Origin: Thiopseudomonas acetoxidans | GTDB lineage: Bacteria; Pseudomonadota; Gammaproteobacteria; Pseudomonadales; Pseudomonadaceae | Assembly (NCBI RefSeq): GCF_030362935.1 | Contig: NZ_JAUCDY010000002.1 | Location: 124,001-188,000 of the forward strand | Direction: 5' to 3' | DNA length: 64,000 nt | Shown: piece by piece, positions 34,670 through 44,298 of the stretch | How positions within the stretch are numbered: position 1 is the first letter of the stretch | Layout of the letters: every line of letters starts with the position of its first letter | Translations under genes and position numbers: made by a program | Notes under the pieces: generated by a model | What the model was told of the DNA's origin: nothing | The model's input: the letters and a program-made list of their open reading frames with translations, nothing else | Databases searched by the model: none

Positions 34670-37228
34670 ATGAGTAAAGCCGCAGAACACACCCCCATGA
34701 TGAAGCAATACTGGGCGCTGAAAAACCAGCATCCCGAACAAATTATGTTTTACCGCATGGGCGATTTCTACGAGCTTTTCTACGATGACGCCAAAAAAGC
34801 TGCACGCCTGCTCGACATTACCCTAACCAGTCGCGGTCAATCAGCAGGGCAAGCCGTACCCATGGCGGGCATTCCTTACCATGCGGTTGAGGGCTATCTG
34901 GCTAAACTGGTCAAACTGGGTGAATCTGTAGTGATTTGCGAGCAAGTGGGCGACCCTGCCACCAGCAAAGGTCCTGTAGAGCGTCAAGTAGTGCGTATTC
35001 TTACACCCGGCACCATTAGCGATGAAGCACTACTGGATGAGCACCAAGACAGTTTGATTGCTGCTCTGGTTGGCGAAGAAGAGTTGTTTGGCTTGGCTAT
35101 TTTGGATATCAGCAGTGGCCGCTTTCAAGTGCAAGAGCTTCACGATTTACAAAGCTTACTTGCTGAACTGGAGCGCTTTAATCCAGCTGAGTTATTAATC
35201 CCAGAAGATTGGCCGCATCAAACCCTGCTCGGCAAACAACGTACCACCCAACAGCGCCCCATTTGGGAGTTTGCCCAAGACAGCGGCCATAAAAGTCTGT
35301 GCCAGCAGTTTTCCACCCAAGATTTGCGCGGTTTTGGCTGTGAAAATCTGACGCTCGCGATTGGCGCTGCCGGCTGTTTACTCAATTACGCTAAAGATAC
35401 ACAGCGCACTGCATTGCCACATATTCGCACGCTGGAACACGAACAACTCAGCGATACGGTTATTTTAGATGCCGCCACGCGTCGCAACCTTGAGCTGGAC
35501 AAGAACCTCACAGGTGGGCGCGACAACACCCTACTGTCTGTGCTGGATCACTGCCAAACCACTATGGGTACTCGCCTATTAACCCGCTGGCTGCACCGCC
35601 CGTTACGTCGCCAAGCCACCATTGAGCAACGCCATGATGCTATTGCGCATCTGTTAACGAATTACCAGTTCGAGAAAATCCAACCACAGCTCAAACACAT
35701 TGGCGATATTGAGCGTATTTTGGCGCGTGTTGCCCTACGTAGTGCGCGCCCCAGAGACTTAGCACGCTTACGCGATGCACTCAATGCCCTACCCGCCTTA
35801 CAGGATTCTCTCAGCGAGTTTACCGAGGGCCGCTTAGCCGTGCTGGCTGATGACATCAGTCAGTATCCTGAGCTATCCGCCACACTACAAAGCGCCATAG
35901 TCGATAATCCACCGGTGGTAATTCGTGACGGTGGCGTACTCAAGCGCGGTTACCATGCTGAACTAGACGAGCTGTTGTCACTGAATGAGAATGCCGCGCA
36001 GTTTTTACTCGATATGGAAATTCGCGAAAAAGAGCGCACTGGACTAGCCAATCTCAAAGTGGGCTATAACCGTGTGCATGGCTATTACATTGAATTACCA
36101 AGCAGGCAAGCTGAGCAAGCGCCGATAGACTATATCCGTCGACAAACCCTAAAAGGGGCTGAGCGTTTTATTACCGCCGAATTAAAAGAATTTGAAGACA
36201 AAGCCTTGTCCGCTAAAAGCCGTGCCTTAACGCTGGAAAAACAGCTCTATGATGAGCTTATCGAAGTATTAATTACTCAGTTAGGTCCACTACAACTCAG
36301 CGCCAGCGCTCTGGCAGAGTTAGATGTGCTATGTAATCTGGCCGAACGCGCTCTCAGTCTGGATCTGCAGCGCCCACAGTTTAGCGCGCAGGCGCAACTA
36401 AACATCCAACAAGGCCGCCACCTGGTAGTTGAACACGTCTTAACTACGCCTTTTGTGGCCAACGATGTAGCACTAGACAACGACACGCGCATGCTGATCA
36501 TTACCGGTCCGAATATGGGCGGTAAATCGACCTATATGCGTCAAACCGCGCTGATTGTACTGCTGGCTCATGTCGGCAGCTTTGTTCCCGCCGGCCAGTG
36601 CCAGTTGTCATTAGTGGATCGCATCTTTACGCGTATTGGCTCCAGCGATGATCTCGCCGGTGGACGATCCACCTTTATGGTGGAAATGAGCGAAACCGCT
36701 AATATTTTGCATAATGCTAGCCAGCACAGCTTAGTCTTGATGGATGAGGTAGGTCGCGGCACCAGCACCTTTGATGGTCTATCACTGGCGTGGGCAGCCG
36801 CTGAGCAACTGGCGCAACTGCGCGCTTGGACACTTTTTGCCACCCACTACTTTGAATTAACCAGCTTGCCCGAGCAACTGCACACTGTTGCTAACGTGCA
36901 CCTTAGCGCCACTGAGCACAGGGAGCGCATTGTATTTTTACATCAGGTGCAGCCGGGGCCGGCTAACCAAAGCTATGGCTTAGCAGTCGCACAGTTAGCT
37001 GGCGTTCCCGATACTGTTATTGTGCGCGCACGCGAACTCCTAGCTCAGTTGGAACAACAAAGCTGGCAAAACCAAGCGCAGCAACCGCAACCTAGCATCC
37101 CCCTGCAAAGCGATCTTTTTGCTAGTGCGGCGCATCCTTTGCTTGATGCACTACGAGAACTTAAGCCCGATGAGCTAACCGCCAAGCAGGCACTTGACCT
37201 GCTTTATCAGTGGAAAGAAAAAGTATAA
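34670..37228 (+). CDS. mutS: DNA mismatch repair protein MutS
   Basis: 852 residues. The mismatch-binding N-terminus has MFYRMGDFYELFYDDAKKAARLLDITLT, including the Phe-x-Glu that reads the mismatch. The connector, lever and clamp domains follow. The ATPase has Walker A GPNMGGKST (from G613), the RSTFMVEMSETANILHNA segment, Walker B LVLMDEVGRGTSTFDGLSLAWA and ATHYFELTSL. The C-terminus (ELKPDELTAKQALDLLYQWK) is the tetramerisation motif. A strong AGGAG site precedes the ATG. It is not followed by the ferredoxin gene often found in Pseudomonas. Confidence 0.98.
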   Translation: MSKAAEHTPMMKQYWALKNQHPEQIMFYRMGDFYELFYDDAKKAARLLDITLTSRGQSAGQAVPMAGIPYHAVEGYLAKLVKLGESVVICEQVGDPATSKGPVERQVVRILTPGTISDEALLDEHQDSLIAALVGEEELFGLAILDISSGRFQVQELHDLQSLLAELERFNPAELLIPEDWPHQTLLGKQRTTQQRPIWEFAQDSGHKSLCQQFSTQDLRGFGCENLTLAIGAAGCLLNYAKDTQRTALPHIRTLEHEQLSDTVILDAATRRNLELDKNLTGGRDNTLLSVLDHCQTTMGTRLLTRWLHRPLRRQATIEQRHDAIAHLLTNYQFEKIQPQLKHIGDIERILARVALRSARPRDLARLRDALNALPALQDSLSEFTEGRLAVLADDISQYPELSATLQSAIVDNPPVVIRDGGVLKRGYHAELDELLSLNENAAQFLLDMEIREKERTGLANLKVGYNRVHGYYIELPSRQAEQAPIDYIRRQTLKGAERFITAELKEFEDKALSAKSRALTLEKQLYDELIEVLITQLGPLQLSASALAELDVLCNLAERALSLDLQRPQFSAQAQLNIQQGRHLVVEHVLTTPFVANDVALDNDTRMLIITGPNMGGKSTYMRQTALIVLLAHVGSFVPAGQCQLSLVDRIFTRIGSSDDLAGGRSTFMVEMSETANILHNASQHSLVLMDEVGRGTSTFDGLSLAWAAAEQLAQLRAWTLFATHYFELTSLPEQLHTVANVHLSATEHRERIVFLHQVQPGPANQSYGLAVAQLAGVPDTVIVRARELLAQLEQQSWQNQAQQPQPSIPLQSDLFASAAHPLLDALRELKPDELTAKQALDLLYQWKEKV

Positions 37229-37240
37229 TAGGCAAAATTT

Positions 37241-37846
37241 ATGAGCACTACTTCAGAGCACTTTACCCAAGCTGCAGAGCGTTTTGATCGCTCACCCACT
37301 TCACAGCAGCTGAGCGCAATGGCAGAAAAAATCTGGCCGCTGCTCGCTCTCGACCCTAAACAACACTGGCTCGATTTTGGTGCTGGCACTGGAGTGCTCA
37401 GCGTACCTTTAGCCCAGCACGTAGCCCAAGTCACCGCGCTGGACACCTCTGCGGCAATGCTCGAACGCTTAGCCGCAAAACAGGTTGCCAATATCACCAT
37501 CTTAAATCAGGATATTTTTAGCGGGTTAGACCAACACTATGACGGCATTATCAGCAGCATGGCGCTACATCACGTCGCAGAAACCCAGCGTTTATTACAC
37601 TGCATGCGGCAAGCGCTCGTCTCGGGCGGTCAACTGGCGCTCATTGATCTCTATGCTGAAGATGGCAGCTTTCACGGCGACAATGACGCCAAGGGCGTGA
37701 AACATTTGGGTTTTGAGCCAGATGTACTCATGCAACAAGCTGAACAAGTAGGATTTCACCAGCTCAAACTGCAACATATTTTCTCTATTGAAAAAAGAAC
37801 GGGGCAAAGCTATCCGTTATTTTTATTGCTGGGCACAGCGCGCTAA
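37241..37846 (+). CDS. Class I SAM-dependent methyltransferase
   Basis: 201 residues. The SAM-binding motif I is LDFGAGTGVLSVPLAQHV, with motif II at VTALDTSAAMLERL, NQDIFSGL and IISSMALHHV, then LVSGGQLALIDLYAEDG. This is the UbiE/Methyltransf_11-type fold; the substrate is not evident. It begins 12 bases after mutS and precedes mnmC by 28 bases, so the three are probably one transcript. Confidence 0.85.
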   Translation: MSTTSEHFTQAAERFDRSPTSQQLSAMAEKIWPLLALDPKQHWLDFGAGTGVLSVPLAQHVAQVTALDTSAAMLERLAAKQVANITILNQDIFSGLDQHYDGIISSMALHHVAETQRLLHCMRQALVSGGQLALIDLYAEDGSFHGDNDAKGVKHLGFEPDVLMQQAEQVGFHQLKLQHIFSIEKRTGQSYPLFLLLGTAR

Positions 37847-37874
37847 CGGACGGACTACCACTCGGCAATTTCAT

Positions 37875-39878
37875 ATGACAACCACGCAGCTACAACACGC
37901 ACACATTGATTGGAACGAGCAGGGTCAACCTTTATCGGCTGAGTTTGCTGACGTTTATTTTTCCAAGCAGTCGGGTTTAGATGAAAGCCGTTATGTATTT
38001 ATCCAACACAACCAGCTCACCGAACGTTTTCAGCAGCTAGACAACAGCACGCCCTTTGTCGTGGCCGAAACCGGTTTTGGTACGGGGCTAAACTTTCTCA
38101 CCTGCTGGCAACTTTTTTTACAACAAGCACCAGAACAGGCACGACTGCATTTTATTAGTGTTGAAAAATACCCGTTACACGCCGCCGACTTACAACTCGC
38201 ACTAGCGCTCTGGCCTGAGCTTGAACCGCTCAGCGCACAGCTGTTACAACAATACTTAGTTATCCAGCCCGGTTACCAGCATTTTATTTTCCAACAAGGC
38301 CGTGTTTGCTTAACGCTGCTCATAGGCGAAGCCAGCGAACAACTAAGTCAGCTGGATGCTAAGGTTGACGCTTGGTTTTTAGATGGCTTCGCGCCGAGTA
38401 AAAACCCTGACATGTGGAGCGATGCGTTATTTAGCCAACTTGCTCGACTGGCGAAACCGCAAACCACGCTGGCTACCTTTACCAGTGCCGGGTTTGTACG
38501 TCGCGGCTTACAGGCTGCAGGCTTTAACATGCAGCGTCATCCTGGCTTTGGTCATAAAAGAGAAATGCTCAGCGGAGTATTTAGCGGTTCACACACAGCC
38601 AGTTGGGCAGCCCCATGGTTTGCCCGCCCCACGCAACCCAGCAACGCGGAAAAACATGCCGTGATTATTGGCGCCGGCATCAGCGGTTGCGCTAGCGCCT
38701 ACAGCCTTGCCATCCGCGGCTGGCGTGTAACACTAATTGAACGCAATCCACATATTGCCCTAGAAGCCTCTGGCAATCCACAGGGCGTACTGTATTTAAA
38801 GCTGTCTGCACACCATACAAATTTATCACAACTTATCTTGGCCGGTTTTGGTTACAGCAGACGGCTGTTAAGCCAATGGCCAGACAACCCTTACTTTGCT
38901 GGCTGCGGGGTGCTGCAACTAGCCTATAACGTCAAAGAACTGCAGCGCCAGCAGCAGTTGTCAGCAGCCTTTAATCCTGAGCTTCTGCAACCTCTCACCG
39001 CGCAACAGGCCAGCGAACTGGCGGGGGTAACGCTGACCATGGGTGGCTTGTTTTACCCTGAATCAGGCTGGTTACAGCCGGCTGAGTTATGTCGGTTATT
39101 AATCAAGCATGAAAATATTAAACTGCTGACCGAGAAACAGGTTACGTGCCTCAACTATCAGCACCAGCAATGGCACATACAAAGTGAGAACGGCTGCATT
39201 ACACAAGCGCCAGTGGTGATTATCGCCAATGCCAATGCGGCTAAAGACTTTAGCCAAACAGCGTCACTGTCAATAAAGCCTATTCACGGCCAAGTCACCT
39301 CTGTACCGGCAACTCAAGCGAGTCGTGCGCTGAAGACAGTTCTTAGTGCCGAGGGCTATATCGCCCCACAACACGAAAACCAACATTGCCTAGGTGCAAG
39401 TTTTGATTTTCAGCGCACGGATACTCGACTCAACAGCCGAGACCAGCAGCGCAATTTACACAGACTAAAAGATCTTAGCCCGCAGCTGTATCACCAACTT
39501 AACGCTGCACAGCTTAACCCCGAGCACCTGAGTGGTCATGCCGCACTACGCTGCACCAGCCCTGACTACATGCCTATCATAGGCCCTGTAGCTGATATGC
39601 AGCAGTTAGAGCTGCGTTACAACAAACTACGCAAAAACGCACGTGCTACGCCAAGCGCGAGCTGCCCATACTATCCCGGTTTGTATGTGAATACTGCCCA
39701 CGGCTCACGTGGTATGGTTACTGCGCCATTAGCGGGAGAAATGTTGGCTGCTTGGATTAATAATGACGCACAGATAGTTCCCTTGCACTTGGCTGAGGCT
39801 TGCCACCCAAACCGTTTCGCGATTAGAAACCTGATGCGCAACAAGCCTCTTGTTCAGCACACGAACGAGGCTCCATAA
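37875..39878 (+). CDS. mnmC: MnmC, bifunctional tRNA 5-methylaminomethyl-2-thiouridine synthase
   Basis: 667 residues from the ATG at 37875 (MTTTQLQHAHIDWNEQGQPLSAEFADVYFS). An earlier ATG at 37788 lies inside the methyltransferase gene and adds unrelated residues. The N-terminal domain (1-250) is the methyltransferase (VVAETGFGTGLNFL, DAWFLDGFAPSKNPDMW). The C-terminal FAD oxidoreductase starts at AVIIGAGISGCASAYSLAIRG. It performs the last two steps of mnm5s2U formation at the wobble position of tRNAs for Lys, Glu and Gln. Full length and intact. Confidence 0.96.
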   Translation: MTTTQLQHAHIDWNEQGQPLSAEFADVYFSKQSGLDESRYVFIQHNQLTERFQQLDNSTPFVVAETGFGTGLNFLTCWQLFLQQAPEQARLHFISVEKYPLHAADLQLALALWPELEPLSAQLLQQYLVIQPGYQHFIFQQGRVCLTLLIGEASEQLSQLDAKVDAWFLDGFAPSKNPDMWSDALFSQLARLAKPQTTLATFTSAGFVRRGLQAAGFNMQRHPGFGHKREMLSGVFSGSHTASWAAPWFARPTQPSNAEKHAVIIGAGISGCASAYSLAIRGWRVTLIERNPHIALEASGNPQGVLYLKLSAHHTNLSQLILAGFGYSRRLLSQWPDNPYFAGCGVLQLAYNVKELQRQQQLSAAFNPELLQPLTAQQASELAGVTLTMGGLFYPESGWLQPAELCRLLIKHENIKLLTEKQVTCLNYQHQQWHIQSENGCITQAPVVIIANANAAKDFSQTASLSIKPIHGQVTSVPATQASRALKTVLSAEGYIAPQHENQHCLGASFDFQRTDTRLNSRDQQRNLHRLKDLSPQLYHQLNAAQLNPEHLSGHAALRCTSPDYMPIIGPVADMQQLELRYNKLRKNARATPSASCPYYPGLYVNTAHGSRGMVTAPLAGEMLAAWINNDAQIVPLHLAEACHPNRFAIRNLMRNKPLVQHTNEAP

Positions 39879-39904
39879 GCAAAGAAAACCCGCTAACGAA
39901 CTCT

Positions 39905-40777
39905 CTAAAATCCAGCAAACTGCAGATAGGCTTGAGTGATTTGTTCACCCCAGATAATGGCTATCCAGCCGGCAATAGCAAGATAAGGTCCAAAGGGTAA
40001 TGGTTGCGCCATGCCTTGGCGTTGTAGACGCAAAATAATAATGCCCAAAACCGCCCCAACCAAAGACGACAGCAAAATAGTTAAAGGCAAAATTTGCCAG
40101 CCAGCCCAAGCACCCAGCATAGCCAGCAACTTAAAGTCACCATAGCCCATGCCTTCCTTGCCAGTAACCAGCTTAAACAACCAAAACACCGCCCATAGAC
40201 TCAAGTAACCAAATACTGCTCCATAGAGCGCATCTGTTAAAGATACCAACCCTGAATCAGAACTATTAAGTAGCAAACCCATCCACAACAATGGCAACAC
40301 TAGAATGTCAGGTAAAAGCTGGTGGTCTGCATCAATTAAGCTTAGCGCTAGCAATCCCCAGGTCAGTAGAAGCATAGCCGCAGCCAGCCAGCTAAAACCA
40401 AACTGCCAAGCAATAACCATAGCCAACAAGCCGCTGGCCAATTCCACTAACGGATAGCGCTTGCTAATAGGTTGTTTGCAGCTGTGGCAACGTCCACCCA
40501 AGGCTAACCAACTCAGCAGCGGCACATTTTGCCACGCCCTGATAGGGCTTGAGCACTTCGGGCAGCATGAGTTGGGCTGTATAAGATTGAAGACATCAGC
40601 TGCCTTTTGTTCTGGCAACTCTAATACCTCGCGCGCCTGTGCCTGCCAACTACGCTCCAGCATAATCGGCAATCGATACACCAGCACATTAAGAAAACTA
40701 CCTACCAGCAGGCCGAGCACCAAACAAACTGCCATCCATGCCAATGGGCTAACCTGAAAGAACTCAATTAATTCCAT
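39905..40777 (-). CDS. pilD: Type IV prepilin peptidase/methyltransferase PilD
   Basis: 290 residues with eight likely membrane helices. The cytoplasmic zinc-type loop has two CxxC pairs (CPKCSSPIRAWQNVPLLSW and GRCHSCKQPISKRYP). The catalytic aspartates are in LIDADHQLLPD and GYGDFKLLAMLGAW. PilD removes the leader of type IV pilins and type II pseudopilins and N-methylates them. It overlaps pilC by one base. The coaE gene that usually follows pilD in Pseudomonas is absent; mnmC converges on it instead. Confidence 0.97.
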   Translation of the reverse strand: MELIEFFQVSPLAWMAVCLVLGLLVGSFLNVLVYRLPIMLERSWQAQAREVLELPEQKAADVFNLIQPNSCCPKCSSPIRAWQNVPLLSWLALGGRCHSCKQPISKRYPLVELASGLLAMVIAWQFGFSWLAAAMLLLTWGLLALSLIDADHQLLPDILVLPLLWMGLLLNSSDSGLVSLTDALYGAVFGYLSLWAVFWLFKLVTGKEGMGYGDFKLLAMLGAWAGWQILPLTILLSSLVGAVLGIIILRLQRQGMAQPLPFGPYLAIAGWIAIIWGEQITQAYLQFAGF

Positions 40778-41991
40778 TAAACAACTGCACCCAACTGGAA
40801 GATTGGCAGGTACATGGCAATAATCAAACCACCCACCAAAACACCCAACACAGCCATAATCATCGGCTCCATCAGAGCCGTCAGACCATCAACAGCGTTA
40901 TCCACCTCAGCCTCATAGTGAGTAGCCACTTTGTCTAGCATTTCATCCAAGGCACCAGACTCCTCACCAATTGCAGTCATTTGCAGCGCCATTGACGGGA
41001 AAACCTCAGTAGAGCGCATGGCAATATTGAGCTGAGTACCGCTGGTTACCTCTGTCTTAATTTTCCCTACAGCGTTTTTAAAGACCACGTTGCCTGTAGC
41101 TCCAGCCACTGAGTCCAGCGCATCAACCAAGGGCACACCCGCTGAGAACGTGGTGGCTAAGGTACGACCAAAACGCGCTACTGCAGCCTTATAAATTATA
41201 TCGCCCACAACCGGCGTCTTAAGCAAAGCGCGATCCACGGAGTTACGTAGTTTTTCTGATTTCACCAAGGCGTGCCGGAACAGGAGAGCCGCACCAACGA
41301 TAGCCGCCAGCACAATAAGCCCGTGCTCCTGTAACGCCTCAGAAATACCAATTACAAACAGCGTAAAAGCAGGTAATTCAGCACCAAAGTTAGCGAACAC
41401 CTCCTGGAATTGAGGTACTACCTTTATCAACAAAATGGCCGAAACTATCACTGCCACTAAAACCACCGCAATCGGATAGTTCATCGCTTTTTTGATCTTA
41501 GCTTTCAGAGCTTCAGTTTTTTCTTTATAGGTAGCAACGCGATCCAGCAGCGTTTCTAGCGCACCTGATTGCTCACCGGAGTCCACTAAGTTGCAGTACA
41601 GATCATCAAAATACTGCGGGTGTTTGCGTAGCGCAGAAGCCAAACTATTACCTGAGCCTACATCCGCTTTAATAGACTGCACCAGCTTCGTCATATTGGC
41701 GCTGTCCAAGCCATCAATAATAATATCGAAAGACTGTAATAACGGCACACCAGACTTCATCATTGTTGCTAACTGTCGAGTGAAGATAGCTATATCCATA
41801 GGTTTAATGCGTTTACCGCTGCTAAAAAGCTGGATACCTTGTTTACGCACTTTGAGCGGGTTGATGCCTTGTTTGCGTAACTGCGCTTTTACCAACGAAG
41901 CATCTTGCTCAGCCATCTGTCCCGATATTTTAGTTCCCTGACGCGTGGTACCTTCCCACACAAAAATAGTTGTCTTGGGTGCTTTTGCCAT
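40777..41991 (-). CDS. pilC: Type IV pilus inner-membrane platform protein PilC
   Basis: 404 residues: two repeated GspF domains (about 70-195 and 275-400), each with FTRQLATMMKSGVPLLQSFDII or the equivalent FGRTLATTFSAGVPLVDALDSV, and three membrane helices (AVVLVAVIVSAILLIKVV, GLIVLAAIVGAALLF, MIMAVLGVLVGGLIIAMYLPIF). It couples the PilB motor to pilin assembly. Three bases separate it from pilB upstream. Confidence 0.97.
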   Translation of the reverse strand: MAKAPKTTIFVWEGTTRQGTKISGQMAEQDASLVKAQLRKQGINPLKVRKQGIQLFSSGKRIKPMDIAIFTRQLATMMKSGVPLLQSFDIIIDGLDSANMTKLVQSIKADVGSGNSLASALRKHPQYFDDLYCNLVDSGEQSGALETLLDRVATYKEKTEALKAKIKKAMNYPIAVVLVAVIVSAILLIKVVPQFQEVFANFGAELPAFTLFVIGISEALQEHGLIVLAAIVGAALLFRHALVKSEKLRNSVDRALLKTPVVGDIIYKAAVARFGRTLATTFSAGVPLVDALDSVAGATGNVVFKNAVGKIKTEVTSGTQLNIAMRSTEVFPSMALQMTAIGEESGALDEMLDKVATHYEAEVDNAVDGLTALMEPMIMAVLGVLVGGLIIAMYLPIFQLGAVV

Positions 41992-41994
41992 GAT

Positions 41995-43689
41995 TTAGTC
42001 CTTAGTCACACGGTTTACTTCTTCTAAGCTGGTTACACCTTGCATTACTTTGCTTAGTCCGGAAGTCCGCAAATCATTAAAACCATCTTTACGCATTTGC
42101 TCGTCAATTTCGATGGCGTTGCCTTCATCCATGATAATGCTTTGTAGCTTTGGCGTGACTTTAACTACTTCATAGATTCCAACTCTGCCCTTATAACCTT
42201 TGTTGCAATTTTCACAACCTGCAGGTCCATACACTTTGAATGTACCCACTTGCTCTGGGGTAAAACCTTCTTTGAGCAGCACATCATTGGGTACGGCAAT
42301 CTCTTTTTTACATTTGCACAAGCGACGTGCTAAGCGCTGAGCGATAATCAGGTTGACTGAGGTGGCTAGGTTAAAGGCTGCAACCCCCATATTACGCATG
42401 CGTGTTAAGGTTTCTGCGGCACTGTTGGTGTGCAGTGTTGACATCACCATGTGACCGGTTTGGGCAGCCTTGATTGCAATTTCTGCTGTTTCCAAGTCTC
42501 GAATCTCACCCACCATGATGATATCCGGATCCTGACGCAGAAAAGCACGCAGCGCCTGAGCAAAGTCCATACCCTGCTTAGGGTTCACGTTAACTTGGTT
42601 AATGCCTTCAAGGTTAATCTCAACGGGATCTTCGGCTGTTGAAATATTAACTGTGTCGGTATTAAGAATGTTCAAACCGGTATACAGCGAAACGGTTTTA
42701 CCTGACCCCGTTGGGCCGGTGACCAAAATCATACCCTGGGGCTGCGATAGCGCCTCAAGATACAGCTGTTTCTGGTCATCATCGTAACCTAAAGCATCAA
42801 TACCCATTTGCGCACTGCTGGCATCCAAAATCCGCATAACTATTTTCTCGCCCCACAGGGTAGGCAGGGTATTAACACGGAAATCAATGGATTTATTGGC
42901 AGATACTTTAAGCTTTATGCGACCATCTTGCGGCCTGCGACGCTCAGAAATATCCAACCCCGCCATCACTTTTAAACGTGCTGAAATTCGATCGCGCAAC
43001 TGAATGGGTGGACGTGTTATCTCGTGCAGTACCCCATCGGTACGAAAGCGAACACGGTAAGATTTCTCATAAGGTTCAAAGTGTAAGTCTGACGACCCGC
43101 CTTTAATCGCATCAAGCAGCATTTTATTCACAAACCTTACGACAGGCGCTTCATCAGCCGCATCGGCAACGTGGGCCGTTTCTTCATCGCCAGAAGCAAC
43201 TTCCAGCCCATCCAGCTCCACATCATCCAAGCCCTCTAAACTTGAGCTGGGTGAATCATAGACGCGGTCGATCATCTGACCTAACTTGTCATCCTCTACC
43301 AGCAAAGCCTCAACGGTCATGCCAGTACTGAACTGCACATCCGTTATGGGTTGCTGGTTGCCCGGATCAGAAACAGCCACATAGAGTTTATTGCCTCGCT
43401 TAAACAAAGGTAACACTCGATGTTGGCGCACCAAGCGTTCTGCAACTAATTCCTTAGGAAAAACTTCTGGATTAATTGCATTTAAATCTAAATAAGCGAC
43501 ACCAAACTGCTCGGCAGCCAATTCCATCAACACGCGTGCTTGTGCGAGCTTGTTCTGTACCAGCCAAGTTACCAAGGGTATTTTATTTTGCCGCGCTTGT
43601 ATTACGGCTTCTTGTACCTTTTTCTCGTCCAGTATTTCGGCTTGCACAATCGAGCGTGCCAAGCCGACTAAATTAACTGTTGTACTCAT
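41995..43689 (-). CDS. pilB: Type IV pilus extension ATPase PilB
   Basis: 564 residues. The N-terminal MshE-like domains (1-150), which in this family can bind c-di-GMP, are followed by the GspE ATPase: Walker A GPTGSGKTVSLYTGL, Asp box STAEDPVEI, Walker B RQDPDIIMVGEIRDLETAEIA, His box TGHMVMSTLHTNSAAETL, and a tetracysteine zinc site (CKCK and CENC). It drives pilus extension. The pilA pilin gene, normally divergent just upstream in Pseudomonas, is not here; tadA lies 93 bases away in the same direction. Confidence 0.97.
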   Translation of the reverse strand: MSTTVNLVGLARSIVQAEILDEKKVQEAVIQARQNKIPLVTWLVQNKLAQARVLMELAAEQFGVAYLDLNAINPEVFPKELVAERLVRQHRVLPLFKRGNKLYVAVSDPGNQQPITDVQFSTGMTVEALLVEDDKLGQMIDRVYDSPSSSLEGLDDVELDGLEVASGDEETAHVADAADEAPVVRFVNKMLLDAIKGGSSDLHFEPYEKSYRVRFRTDGVLHEITRPPIQLRDRISARLKVMAGLDISERRRPQDGRIKLKVSANKSIDFRVNTLPTLWGEKIVMRILDASSAQMGIDALGYDDDQKQLYLEALSQPQGMILVTGPTGSGKTVSLYTGLNILNTDTVNISTAEDPVEINLEGINQVNVNPKQGMDFAQALRAFLRQDPDIIMVGEIRDLETAEIAIKAAQTGHMVMSTLHTNSAAETLTRMRNMGVAAFNLATSVNLIIAQRLARRLCKCKKEIAVPNDVLLKEGFTPEQVGTFKVYGPAGCENCNKGYKGRVGIYEVVKVTPKLQSIIMDEGNAIEIDEQMRKDGFNDLRTSGLSKVMQGVTSLEEVNRVTKD

Positions 43690-43782
43690 GCAATTGCACT
43701 CAAAATCCTATAGGCTAGTATTCGCGTAGTTATAGCCCACAACCTCACTAGCTGCCAAACTTTGCGCACAGTTCTAGCGAAA

Positions 43783-44298
43783 TCATTGCCGCGAATCAAT
43801 TAAATCTCTGCTGACGTTATGTTTACGTCGCGCTCTAAAAAAATCTCTAAGCAGGCGCGCCGACTCTTCTGCCATCAGCCCACCCTCCACCTGAACATGG
43901 TGATTTAAATAACGGTTTTCTAAAAATTGCGTGCGACTTTCAATTGCCCCAGCACGTGGCTCAGTTGTAGCGTAAACCAAGCGTGCTATGCGCGCGTGCA
44001 CCAGCAAACCCGCACACATACTGCAAGGTTCCAAAGTAACATAAAGTGTTGTGTTAGGTAGGCGATAGTTATTTATATTAACCGCAGCTTGTCGAATCGC
44101 CTGCATTTCCGCATGTGCACTAGGATCATGCGTCATAATTGGCTGATTAAAGCCCCGTCCCACTATCTCACCCTGATACACCAACACCGCACCTACTGGC
44201 ACCTCTCCCATAGCTGCTCCCTGTTCGGCAAGCAGCAGTGCTTGGCGCATAAAAAACTCATCCTGACTACGCTGGTCAATACGATCGGGGAGTTCCAT
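43783..44298 (-). CDS. tadA: tRNA-specific adenosine deaminase TadA
   Basis: 171 residues of the cytidine-deaminase fold: zinc motif HAEMQAI with the proton-shuttling Glu, and PCSMCAGLLVHARI. Also EVPVGAVLVYQGEIVGRGFNQP. It converts A34 to inosine in tRNA-Arg(ACG) and is essential in E. coli. Its ATG shares one base with the yhdP stop (TAATG), so it is coupled to yhdP. Confidence 0.96.
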   Translation of the reverse strand: MELPDRIDQRSQDEFFMRQALLLAEQGAAMGEVPVGAVLVYQGEIVGRGFNQPIMTHDPSAHAEMQAIRQAAVNINNYRLPNTTLYVTLEPCSMCAGLLVHARIARLVYATTEPRAGAIESRTQFLENRYLNHHVQVEGGLMAEESARLLRDFFRARRKHNVSRDLIDSRQ

